A stretch of 6,355 bases of DNA. It comes from Gallionellaceae bacterium. GTDB taxonomy: Bacteria > Pseudomonadota > Gammaproteobacteria > Burkholderiales > Gallionellaceae. The DNA is taken from NCBI GenBank assembly GCA_030690855.1, contig JAUYFR010000162.1:1-6355 (forward strand), in the 5' to 3' direction. Every line of letters starts with the position of its first letter. The stretch's first letter is position 1. A program made the position numbers and the translations under genes. The notes beneath the pieces were generated by a model that saw nothing but the letters and a program-made list of their open reading frames with translations, was not told the DNA's origin and did no database searches. Of this stretch, positions 1 through 6,162 are shown piece after piece.

Positions 1-420
1 TCCGAACTGTTGCTGGGCAGCAAGCCGTACGGCGGTGCGATCGAAGGCTTGGAAGCCATGCGTGCGGCGGGTTTCCGCATGGGCTGCATCACCAACAAGG
101 CAGCGCGCTTCACCGGGCCGCTGCTGGAAGGCACCGGTCTGGCAAAGTATTTCGAGATCGTCGTGTCCGGCGAAACGCTGCCGGAAAAAAAGCCGCATCC
201 GCTGCCGCTGTTGCATGCCGCAAAATTTTTTGGCGTGCCCATCGAACAATTGCTGCTGATCGGCGATTCGCTGAATGACACCCTCGCGGCGCGCGCCGCC
301 GGTTGCCCGGTGTTCTGCGTGCCTTACGGTTACAATCACGGCGAACCGGTGGAAACCTTGGATCTGGATGCGGTGATTGCCAATTTGCCCGCCGCCTTGC
401 CGCTCATAAAACGCGTTTGA
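1..420 (+). CDS. gph: Phosphoglycolate phosphatase (HAD family), C-terminal part, 5' end outside window
   Basis: Gph removes phosphate from 2-phosphoglycolate in the cytoplasm, giving glycolate. It salvages the product of DNA 3'-end repair and of Rubisco oxygenation where Rubisco is present. The frame is open from base 1 (Ser-Glu-Leu precede the first possible start codon), so this is a partial gene: 139 residues of an expected 220-230. HAD motif II is seen as CITNK (Thr31 of the fragment), motif III as the KKPHP lysine (Lys64), and motif IV as GDSLND (Asp89 and Asp93). The tail PYGYNHGEP is typical of Gph. Motif I (DxDGT) and most of the cap domain must lie upstream. Gph directly before trpE is the usual betaproteobacterial order, often with rpe further upstream. 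By hand count its DNA is about 62% G+C in two sampled 60-base lines, clearly richer than trpE, with mostly CTG leucines. Other HAD phosphatases are possible, but the context favours Gph. Confidence 0.93.
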   Translation, partial: SELLLGSKPYGGAIEGLEAMRAAGFRMGCITNKAARFTGPLLEGTGLAKYFEIVVSGETLPEKKPHPLPLLHAAKFFGVPIEQLLLIGDSLNDTLAARAAGCPVFCVPYGYNHGEPVETLDLDAVIANLPAALPLIKRV

Positions 421-422
421 CC

Positions 423-476
423 ATGAAACTGAAAAACCTCCACTACCAGCAAGAAACCGCCGCCTGGCGATGGTGA
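423..476 (+). CDS. Candidate trp leader peptide (17 aa), ends Trp-Arg-Trp-stop
   Basis: A short ORF starts 2 nt after the gph stop codon and reads MKLKNLHYQQETAAWRW. Two of its last three residues are tryptophan, and it sits just upstream of trpE. That is the pattern of a leader peptide for ribosome-mediated attenuation, in which stalling at Trp codons would let trpE transcription continue. No good Shine-Dalgarno precedes the ATG, so translation would depend on coupling to the end of gph. A terminator hairpin with a U-tract is not visible between it and trpE; the position where one would be expected is filled by the 477-532 palindrome, which begins directly after the stop codon. It may therefore be a working leader, a leader truncated by the repeat, or a chance ORF. 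The call is an inference from position and Trp codons only. Confidence 0.4.
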   Translation: MKLKNLHYQQETAAWRW

Positions 477-532
477 GTAGCGTGCGCTGCGCGCACGATT
501 CCGAATAATGTCGTGCGCACAGCGCACGCTAC
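477..532. repeat. REPIN-like inverted doublet of GTAG-headed REP palindromes
   Basis: Two 22-bp arms, 477-498 and 511-532, are inverted copies matching at 21 of 22 positions (C490 opposite A519), separated by a 12-nt spacer. Each arm is itself a small hairpin: cgtgcgc-tgc-gcgcacg at 481-497 and cgtgcgc-aca-gcgcacg at 512-528, each with a perfect 7-bp stem and 3-nt loop. The left unit is headed by GTAG (477-480) and the right unit by its complement CTAC (529-532). A GTAG head plus short GC-rich hairpin in inverted pairs is the known form of REP/REPIN elements mobilised by RAYT (TnpA-REP) transposases. It could fold as two hairpins or one long 22-bp hairpin. No T-run follows, so it does not look like an intrinsic terminator, though it may affect transcript stability or trpE leader folding. 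Genome copy number cannot be seen here. Confidence 0.8.
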
Positions 533-556
533 ATGACTATCGTAATAAAGGTTTTC

Positions 557-562
557 AGGAGG
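557..562 (+). promoter_or_regulatory. Shine-Dalgarno of trpE
   Basis: A perfect AGGAGG lies 5 nt (TTTTT) before the ATG at 568. It decides the trpE start: the in-frame ATG at 508 lies in the REPIN spacer, has no comparable ribosome site, and would add 20 residues encoded mostly by the repeat. Confidence 0.9.
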
Positions 563-567
563 TTTTT

Positions 568-2055
568 ATGTTGCACCCCATCACCGAACAAGAATTTCAG
601 GCCTTGACGAAGCAAGGTTATAACCGTATTCCATTGGTCGTCGAAACTTTTGCCGATCTCGATACGCCTCTATCGCTTTTCCTCAAATTAGCAAATCAGC
701 CGTTTTCATATTTGCTGGAGTCTGTGCAAGGCGGCGAGCGTTTTGGTCGCTATTCGTTTATTGGCTTACCCGCGACGACGCGCATTAACGTGCGAGGTAA
801 TCAAGTAACTTTAACAATTGGCGACCAAGAGGGGGTTGAAGAAATTTCGCAACCACTTGATTATATTGAGAAGTTTCAATCTCAATTCAAGGTGGCGCCA
901 ATCTTGGGTTTGCCTCGTTTTACCGGCGGTTTGGCGGGCTATTTTGGTTATGACACGGTGCGTTACATCGAGCCGCGTTTGGCGAAAACCGTTAAAAAAG
1001 ATGTCATCGGTACGCCCGATATTTTGCTAATGCTCACCGAGCAACTTGCAGTGATCGACAACCTTTCCGGCAAGCTCACCTTCATTGTTTATGCCGACCC
1101 CGCGCAGAGTGATGCTTATCAAAAAGCGCTTCAACGCTTAGAGCAATTGCAACGCAGTTTGCGTCAGCCCGTTAAGATTCCAGAAGCACTAGCTTCGCCA
1201 CGCTTTGAAGCGAAATCTGAATTCGGTGAAGCGGCATTCAAACAAGCGGTAGAGAAAGCCAAGCAATACATTTTTGATGGCGACATCATGCAGGTGGTAT
1301 TAGCCCAGCGCATGGTGCAACCATTTGCCGCCTCGCCGCTATCGCTTTACCGAGCATTACGTAGCATCAATCCTTCGCCTTACATGTTTTATTACGACAT
1401 GGGGGACCATCACGTGGTGGGCTCCTCGCCGGAAATTTTAGCGCGCTTGGAAAATGAAACAGTGACGGTACGCCCGATTGCAGGCACGCGTCCTCGTGGC
1501 GCAACACAGCAACAAGATGTGGCGCTTGCTGAGGAGTTGTTAGCTGATCCGAAAGAACTGGCTGAGCATTTGATGCTGATCGATTTGGGGCGTAACGATA
1601 TTGGCCGGGTAGCGCAAAACGGCACAGTTAAGCTCACTGACAAGATGGTGATCGAGCGTTATTCGCATGTGATGCATATTGTTTCTAATGTGGAGGCCAA
1701 GCTGAAGCAAGGCTTGGGGGCGATGGATGTGCTGAAGGCAACCTTCCCCGCAGGTACGGTGAGCGGTGCTGCAAAAGTACGCGCAATGGAAATCATCGAC
1801 GAACTGGAGCCAAGCAAGCGCGGCATCTATGCGGGCGCAGTAGGCTATCTCGGCTTCAACGGTGATATGGATGTAGCGATTGCGCTGCGTACTGCCGTGG
1901 TGAAAAACCAAACGCTTTACGTGCAAGCAGGAGCAGGCATTGTTGCCGACTCAGTGCCAGAGAGTGAATGGATGGAAACGCAGAATAAAGCTCGCGCGGT
2001 GTTACGCGCGGCAGAAATGGTGCTCGATGGCCTTGATGCTAAAGTGCATCGCTAA
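568..2055 (+). CDS. trpE: Anthranilate synthase component I
   Basis: TrpE converts chorismate to anthranilate, using ammonia delivered by TrpG; this is the committed step of tryptophan synthesis in the cytoplasm. The 495-residue length is normal. The N-terminal regulatory domain carries LLES (49-52), and NPSPYMFY (268-275) is also present; both belong to the Trp-binding region in characterised enzymes, so feedback inhibition is probably retained. The chorismate-binding domain shows SPEI (287-290), PIAGTRPRG (303-311), DLGRNDIGRV (339-348), AGTVSG (395-400) and AGAGIVADS (454-462). The start at 568 is chosen from the AGGAGG at 557-562. trpG begins 12 nt after its stop. Its first 150 bases are only 42-47% G+C, lower than gph, with many TTG/TTA leucines. 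The separate TrpG gene next door and the full N-terminal domain argue against PabB. Confidence 0.98.
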   Translation: MLHPITEQEFQALTKQGYNRIPLVVETFADLDTPLSLFLKLANQPFSYLLESVQGGERFGRYSFIGLPATTRINVRGNQVTLTIGDQEGVEEISQPLDYIEKFQSQFKVAPILGLPRFTGGLAGYFGYDTVRYIEPRLAKTVKKDVIGTPDILLMLTEQLAVIDNLSGKLTFIVYADPAQSDAYQKALQRLEQLQRSLRQPVKIPEALASPRFEAKSEFGEAAFKQAVEKAKQYIFDGDIMQVVLAQRMVQPFAASPLSLYRALRSINPSPYMFYYDMGDHHVVGSSPEILARLENETVTVRPIAGTRPRGATQQQDVALAEELLADPKELAEHLMLIDLGRNDIGRVAQNGTVKLTDKMVIERYSHVMHIVSNVEAKLKQGLGAMDVLKATFPAGTVSGAAKVRAMEIIDELEPSKRGIYAGAVGYLGFNGDMDVAIALRTAVVKNQTLYVQAGAGIVADSVPESEWMETQNKARAVLRAAEMVLDGLDAKVHR

Positions 2056-2067
2056 GGAGATACGAAT

Positions 2068-2637
2068 ATGTTACTGATGATCGATAACTACGACTCCTTT
2101 ACCTACAATTTAGTGCAATATTTTGCTGAGCTAGGTGCCGAGGTGGTGGTGCATCGCAACGATGAAATTAGTGTTGAGCAAATTGAAAAATTGCAGCCGC
2201 AACACATCGTAGTTTCCCCCGGCCCGTGCACGCCAAACGAAGCGGGTATTTCAGTGGCAGCGATTAATTATTTTGCAGGAAAAATTCCACTGCTCGGCGT
2301 TTGTCTTGGACACCAAAGTATCGGCCAAGCATTCGGTGGCAAAATCATTCACGCAAAAACGGTGATGCACGGTAAGACTTCGCTGATTAATCACAACAGT
2401 AATAGTGTGTTCACCGGATTGCCGAATCGTTTTACCGCAACGCGCTATCACTCCTTGGTGATTGAGCGCGAGACGATACCGGATTGCTTGGAAGTGACTG
2501 CGTGGACGGACGATGGTGAGATTATGGGCGTGCGCCATAAGACCCTTGCAGTACATGGCGTGCAATTTCACCCTGAGTCTATTCTCACGGAACATGGTCA
2601 CGCTATGCTGAAAAATTTCTTGGAGGGTAAGCCATGA
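2068..2637 (+). CDS. trpG: Anthranilate synthase component II (glutamine amidotransferase)
   Basis: TrpG hydrolyses glutamine and channels ammonia to TrpE. This 189-residue protein is a stand-alone class I amidotransferase of usual length, not fused to TrpD as in enteric bacteria. The nucleophile is Cys79 in GVCLGHQ (77-83), the oxyanion loop is PGPCTP (51-56), and the rest of the triad is His168 and Glu170 in QFHPES. RYHSL (126-130) is also typical of the TrpG/PabA family. A TAAGGAG (2053-2059) overlapping the trpE stop supplies the ribosome site. Its stop overlaps the trpD start by 4 nt (ATGA), suggesting translational coupling. TrpG and PabA cannot be separated by sequence alone, and one protein often serves both TrpE and PabB; its position between trpE and trpD fixes the main role as tryptophan synthesis. 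Confidence 0.97.
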   Translation: MLLMIDNYDSFTYNLVQYFAELGAEVVVHRNDEISVEQIEKLQPQHIVVSPGPCTPNEAGISVAAINYFAGKIPLLGVCLGHQSIGQAFGGKIIHAKTVMHGKTSLINHNSNSVFTGLPNRFTATRYHSLVIERETIPDCLEVTAWTDDGEIMGVRHKTLAVHGVQFHPESILTEHGHAMLKNFLEGKP

Positions 2638-3659
2638 TTACGCCACAACAAGCGCTGGTTCGCCTGATTGAGCAGCGCGAGATTTTTTACGATGAGATGT
2701 TGTCGCTAATGCGGCAAATTATGGGTGGCGAAGTGACACCAACCATGATCGCCGCGATTTTGGTTGGCTTGCGCGTGAAGAAAGAAACCATCGGCGAGAT
2801 TTCAGCGGCTGCGTTTGTGATGCGTGAATTCGCTACTAAAGTTCCGGTCACTCAGCGGGAGTATTTGGTGGATACCTGCGGTACTGGGGGCGATGCGGCG
2901 CACACTTTCAATATCTCGACGACCAGTGCATTTGTGGCTGCGGCTGCGGGCGCGCGCGTTGCCAAGCATGGTGGTCGTTCTGTCTCTTCTACTTGCGGCT
3001 CAGCCGATGTGCTGGAAGCATTGGGTGTAAATCTTAATCTCACGCCGGAGCAGGTGGGGCAGAGCATTGATCAAATCGGCATTGGTTTTATGTTTGCGCC
3101 TAATTTTCACGGTGCGATGAAATATGCAGCGCCGGTACGCAAGGAGCTTGGAGTGCGCACCATGTTCAACGTGCTGGGGCCACTGACCAATCCGGCGGGC
3201 GCAGATAATCAAGTGATGGGCGTGTTTCATCCCGACTTGGTGGGTATTCAAGCTCGTGTGTTACAAAGACTTGGAAGTCGACATGTGTTGGTGGTGAATG
3301 GCAGCGATGGCTTAGATGAAATTACCATTAGTGGTGCAACGAATGTTGCGGAGTTAAAAGACGGGCAGGTAAACGAATACACCATTACGCCGGAACAATT
3401 TGGTTTGAAATCTGCGTCACTCGATACCATCAAAGTGAGCAATGCGGCAGAGGCAAAAGCCATGTTGTTAGGTGTGTTGGATAATCAAGCGGGCGTGGCG
3501 CGTGACATCGTTTTACTGAATGCGGGTGCGGCAATTTATACGGCAGGGCTGGTCGATACCCTAGCGCAAGGGGTGACAAAAGCAGGCGAAGTGATTGCCA
3601 GTGGTGCGGCCAAAGAAAAATTGGCGCAGTTAGTGAAGTTTAGTAACTTAGGAAAGTAG
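2634..3659 (+). CDS. trpD: Anthranilate phosphoribosyltransferase
   Basis: TrpD joins anthranilate and PRPP to give N-(5-phosphoribosyl)anthranilate, the second step of the tryptophan branch. The 341-residue length is that of the stand-alone enzyme. The short helical N-terminal domain (about 1-70) is followed by the PRPP/Mg-binding motif DTCGTGGD (80-87), NIST (93-96), KHGGRSVSS (111-119), GSADVLEALG (122-131), the anthranilate-site stretch FAPNFHGAMK (154-163), LGPLTNP (181-187) and the acidic metal motif DGLDE (225-229). All key residues are present. The start overlaps the trpG stop by 4 nt and has GGAGG at 2622-2626. In related genomes trpC usually comes next; here rmlB begins 5 nt after the stop, so the trp block ends with trpD and the third step must be encoded elsewhere or downstream. 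Confidence 0.98.
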   Translation: MITPQQALVRLIEQREIFYDEMLSLMRQIMGGEVTPTMIAAILVGLRVKKETIGEISAAAFVMREFATKVPVTQREYLVDTCGTGGDAAHTFNISTTSAFVAAAAGARVAKHGGRSVSSTCGSADVLEALGVNLNLTPEQVGQSIDQIGIGFMFAPNFHGAMKYAAPVRKELGVRTMFNVLGPLTNPAGADNQVMGVFHPDLVGIQARVLQRLGSRHVLVVNGSDGLDEITISGATNVAELKDGQVNEYTITPEQFGLKSASLDTIKVSNAAEAKAMLLGVLDNQAGVARDIVLLNAGAAIYTAGLVDTLAQGVTKAGEVIASGAAKEKLAQLVKFSNLGK

Positions 3660-3664
3660 GGCTT

Positions 3665-4732
3665 ATGAAAACCATTCTTATCACTGGTGCAGCTGGGTTT
3701 ATCGGTTCAGCCGTGGCGCGCCAGTTTATCGATGAAACGCAAGACAAAGTGGTTAATGTCGATAAGTTAACCTACGCTGGCAACCTGCAATCACTAACCT
3801 CTATCTCGGACAATCTGCGCTATAAATTCGAACAGGTCGATATCTGCGATGCAGCCGAAGTGGCGCGGGTATTTCGCGAACATCAACCTGACGCAGTGAT
3901 GCACTTGGCGGCAGAGTCGCATGTCGATCGTTCGATCACCGGCCCAGCGGCGTTCATCCAAACTAATATTGTTGGCACTTACACCCTGCTTGAAGCAGCG
4001 CGTAGCTATTGGAGTGAGTTAGATTCAGCACGCAAAGCAGTTTTCCGCTTTCATCATATTTCGACTGATGAGGTGTACGGTAGTTTAGATGATTCAGGCT
4101 TCTTCACTGAAGACACCGCCTACGAACCTAACTCGCCGTATTCTGCCAGCAAAGCATCCAGCGACCACCTCGTGCGCGCATGGCATCACACCTACGGTTT
4201 GCCCGTGGTGACCACTAATTGTTCGAACAACTACGGGCCTTATCATTTCCCAGAAAAACTCATCCCGCTAGTGATTCTGAATGCAGTCAACGGCAAGCCG
4301 CTGCCGATTTATGGCAAGGGCGACAACATTCGCGATTGGTTGTATGTGGATGACCATGCTCGGGCGCTGCGCTTGGTGCTCGAAAAAGGAAAATTGGGCG
4401 AGACTTACAACATCGGCGGTTGGAACGAAAAAACCAACCTCGAAGTGGTGCAGTCCATCTGCGCCATTCTTGATGAAATGCTGCCGCACAATGCGCCACA
4501 CGCCAAACTGATTACCTACGTACAAGACCGTCCCGGCCATGACCGTCGTTATGCGATTGATGCGACCAAGATCGCTAATGACCTAGGCTGGAAGCCGCAA
4601 GAAACTTTTGAGACCGGCCTGCGTAAAACAGTGGAATGGTATTTAACCAACTCCGACTGGGTACGCGGGGTGACCAGCGGCGATTATCAAAAGTGGGTAA
4701 GTCAAAACTACGCGAAAAGAGGGACAGCATGA
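3665..4732 (+). CDS. rfbB: dTDP-glucose 4,6-dehydratase
   Basis: RmlB/RfbB uses bound NAD+ to convert dTDP-D-glucose to dTDP-4-keto-6-deoxy-D-glucose, step two of dTDP-L-rhamnose synthesis. The 355-residue protein is a full-length extended short-chain dehydrogenase. It has the Rossmann motif GAAGFIG (8-14), the catalytic STDEVYG (133-139; Thr134, Asp135, Glu136), and Tyr159 and Lys163 of YxxxK in NSPYSASK. NNYGPYHFPEKLIP (188-201) and RPGHDRRYAID (289-299) are hallmarks of this dehydratase rather than of GalE-type epimerases. The start lies 5 nt after the trpD stop. The ribosome site is modest: AGGA at 3650-3653 or TAGGG at 3657-3661, both overlapping the end of trpD, so translation is probably coupled to trpD. 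Its end overlaps rmlA by 4 nt. A synonym is rmlB. Confidence 0.97.
   Translation: MKTILITGAAGFIGSAVARQFIDETQDKVVNVDKLTYAGNLQSLTSISDNLRYKFEQVDICDAAEVARVFREHQPDAVMHLAAESHVDRSITGPAAFIQTNIVGTYTLLEAARSYWSELDSARKAVFRFHHISTDEVYGSLDDSGFFTEDTAYEPNSPYSASKASSDHLVRAWHHTYGLPVVTTNCSNNYGPYHFPEKLIPLVILNAVNGKPLPIYGKGDNIRDWLYVDDHARALRLVLEKGKLGETYNIGGWNEKTNLEVVQSICAILDEMLPHNAPHAKLITYVQDRPGHDRRYAIDATKIANDLGWKPQETFETGLRKTVEWYLTNSDWVRGVTSGDYQKWVSQNYAKRGTA
4719..4723 (+). promoter_or_regulatory. Shine-Dalgarno deciding the rmlA/rfbA start
   Basis: GAGGG lies 5 nt before the ATG at 4729 and 14 nt before the in-frame ATG at 4738. The spacing supports 4729 (MSSMKGII), which also forms a 4-nt ATGA overlap with the end of rfbB. 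Confidence 0.65.
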
Positions 4733-5613
4733 GTAGCATGAAAGGCATTATCCTCGCTGGTGGTTCCGGCACACGTTTATATCCAGTGACACAAGCCATC
4801 TCCAAGCAGCTATTGCCGGTGTACGACAAGCCGATGGTGTATCACCCGCTGACCACGTTGATGTTGAGCGGCATTCGCGATGTGCTGATTATCTCCACGC
4901 CACAAGACACCCCGCTGTTTAAACAATTATTGGGCAATGGTGGACAGTGGGGAATGAATTTCTCCTATGCAGTTCAACCCTCTCCAGATGGTTTGGCGCA
5001 AGCCTTTATTATTGGCGAATCGTTCATTGGCAATGAGGGCTGCTCCTTAGTGTTGGGAGACAACATTTTCTACGGGCATGGTTTTGATCGCTTGTTGAAT
5101 GCCGCATCGACTAAACAAAAAGGCGGCACGGTGTTTGCCTATCACGTACAAGACCCGGAGCGCTATGGCGTGGTGGATTTTGATGCCAGCGGTCGCGCAT
5201 TGAGTATCGAAGAAAAGCCGCTCAAACCTAAATCAAACTATGCGGTAACAGGTCTGTATTTCTACGACAATGACGTGGTGGGAATCGCTAAATCCATTAA
5301 GCCGTCTGCACGCGGTGAATTAGAGATCACTACGGTGAATCAGATTTACCTAGAGCGTGGCGATTTAGATGTACAGGTAATGGGCCGTGGTTACGCGTGG
5401 CTCGATACTGGCACGCATGAGTCTTTGCTAGAAGCGGGCTCCTTTGTGCAGACCTTAGAAAAACGTCAAGGACTCAAGATTGCCTGCCCAGAAGAAATTG
5501 CCTATCGCAAAGGTTACATCACGGCGGAGCAAGTAGAAAAGTTAGCACAACCCTTGGCGAAGAATGCCTATGGTCGTTACTTGTTGAGTTTGCTCACCGA
5601 CAAGGCGTTTTAA
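4729..5613 (+). CDS. rfbA: Glucose-1-phosphate thymidylyltransferase
   Basis: RmlA/RfbA joins dTTP and glucose-1-phosphate to give dTDP-glucose and pyrophosphate, the first step to dTDP-L-rhamnose and usually its feedback-controlled one. The 294-residue length is normal. The nucleotide-binding signature LAGGSGTRLYP is at 9-19, with Lys26 in SKQLLP. QPSPDGLAQA (83-92), LGDN with metal-binding Asp111, EEKP (161-164), GELEITTVN (196-204) and WLDTGTH (224-230) follow in the family order. The C-terminal extension past residue 245, including CPEEIAYRKGYI (253-264), matches the long RmlA type rather than short archaeal-like forms. The frame is open upstream to 4636, but that stretch overlaps rfbB and lacks a ribosome site; ATG 4738 would shorten the protein by three residues. 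The stop abuts the rfbC start (TAAATG) with no gap. Confidence 0.97.
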   Translation: MSSMKGIILAGGSGTRLYPVTQAISKQLLPVYDKPMVYHPLTTLMLSGIRDVLIISTPQDTPLFKQLLGNGGQWGMNFSYAVQPSPDGLAQAFIIGESFIGNEGCSLVLGDNIFYGHGFDRLLNAASTKQKGGTVFAYHVQDPERYGVVDFDASGRALSIEEKPLKPKSNYAVTGLYFYDNDVVGIAKSIKPSARGELEITTVNQIYLERGDLDVQVMGRGYAWLDTGTHESLLEAGSFVQTLEKRQGLKIACPEEIAYRKGYITAEQVEKLAQPLAKNAYGRYLLSLLTDKAF

Positions 5614-6162
5614 ATGAAAGTCATTCCCACTTCGATTCCTGATGTGTTGATCATCGAGCCTAAGGTATTTGGCGATGATCGAGGTTTTTTTTACGAGAGT
5701 TTTAATAAGCGCCAGTTTGCTCAAAGCACGGGTATTGAAGCAGAATTCGTGCAAGACAATCATTCAAAATCTGCGCGCCATGTGTTGCGCGGTCTGCATT
5801 ATCAAATTCAGCAAGCACAAGGAAAGTTAGTGCGTGCGGTAGCGGGTGAAGTGTGGGATGTGGCGGTGGATATTCGTAAAAGTTCACCCACCTTTGGGCA
5901 GTCGATCGGCGTGAACTTGTCAGCAGAAAATAAACGTATGTTGTGGATTCCTCCCGGTTTCGCACATGGCTTTGTGGTGTTGAGCGAAACAGCAGAGTTT
6001 CTCTACAAGACCACCGATTATTACGCGCCTGAATTTGAGCGCGCCATCTTGTGGAACGATGTCGAGTTAGCCATCGATTGGCAATTGAAAGGGGCTGAGC
6101 CATTGCTCTCTGGCAAAGACAAAGCGGGTACGCCGTTTCGCAGTGCCGAGGTGTTTGCGTGA
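5614..6162 (+). CDS. rfbC: dTDP-4-dehydrorhamnose 3,5-epimerase
   Basis: RmlC/RfbC inverts C3 and C5 of dTDP-4-keto-6-deoxyglucose to give dTDP-4-keto-L-rhamnose, step three of the pathway. It needs no cofactor and is a cupin-fold dimer in the family. The 182 residues are a full-length protein. The substrate-binding FGDDRGFFYESF lies at 19-30, and the catalytic His62 is in LRGLHYQ. QGKLVR (69-74) carries Lys71, followed by WDVAVDIRKSSPTFG (81-95), PPGFAHGF (113-120) and Tyr131. Asp169 would be the partner of His62 in the catalytic dyad. The start directly follows the rfbA stop, with a weak AAGG at 5602-5605, so it probably depends on ribosomes arriving from rfbA. A stem-loop and T8 tract lie inside its first 80 bases. 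Its end overlaps rfbD by 4 nt. Confidence 0.97.
   Translation: MKVIPTSIPDVLIIEPKVFGDDRGFFYESFNKRQFAQSTGIEAEFVQDNHSKSARHVLRGLHYQIQQAQGKLVRAVAGEVWDVAVDIRKSSPTFGQSIGVNLSAENKRMLWIPPGFAHGFVVLSETAEFLYKTTDYYAPEFERAILWNDVELAIDWQLKGAEPLLSGKDKAGTPFRSAEVFA
5647..5692 (+). other. Terminator-like stem-loop plus T8 tract inside rfbC
   Basis: Gatcatcg (5649-5656) and cgatgatc (5673-5680) form a perfect 8-bp inverted repeat around a 16-nt loop. An outer U-G and U-A pair (5647-5648 with 5681-5682) could extend it. Two bases after that, eight consecutive T residues run from 5685 to 5692. This has the layout of an intrinsic terminator, but the stem is only half G+C and the site lies within well-conserved coding sequence (FGDDRGFFY), so translating ribosomes would mask it. 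It could be a pause or polarity site, or chance. Confidence 0.3.

Noticed and set aside
417..446. TTGACC at 417-422 as a -35 box for a trp promoter
   Set aside because: No acceptable -10 hexamer lies 16-18 nt downstream, and the -35 overlaps the gph stop; too weak to annotate. No other convincing promoter was seen in 421-567.
336..527. 63-codon minus-strand frame across the gph end and the repeat
   Set aside because: It starts inside the REPIN and runs antisense to gph; no motif or ribosome site.
477..532. Palindrome as a Rho-independent terminator of gph
   Set aside because: The stem is strong, but no T-run follows (ATGACTATCG comes next), and the GTAG/CTAC heads with nested hairpins fit a REP doublet better.
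508..567. ATG at 508 as the trpE start (20 extra residues)
   Set aside because: It lies in the REPIN spacer without a ribosome site; the ATG at 568 has AGGAGG at 5-nt spacing and gives the normal 495-residue TrpE beginning.
1540..1926. 128-codon minus-strand frame within trpE
   Set aside because: It is a shadow of the conserved chorismate-binding domain, with a His-rich composition typical of antisense frames and no start context.
3621..3649. TTGGCG ... TAACTT with 17-nt spacing as an internal promoter for rfbB
   Set aside because: It matches only 4/6 and 3/6 of the consensus, within coding sequence; this is expected by chance. It would need transcript-start data.
4636..4728. Upstream extension of rfbA to 4636
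   Set aside because: It would overlap rfbB by nearly 100 nt, lacks a ribosome site, and adds residues not seen in RmlA proteins.
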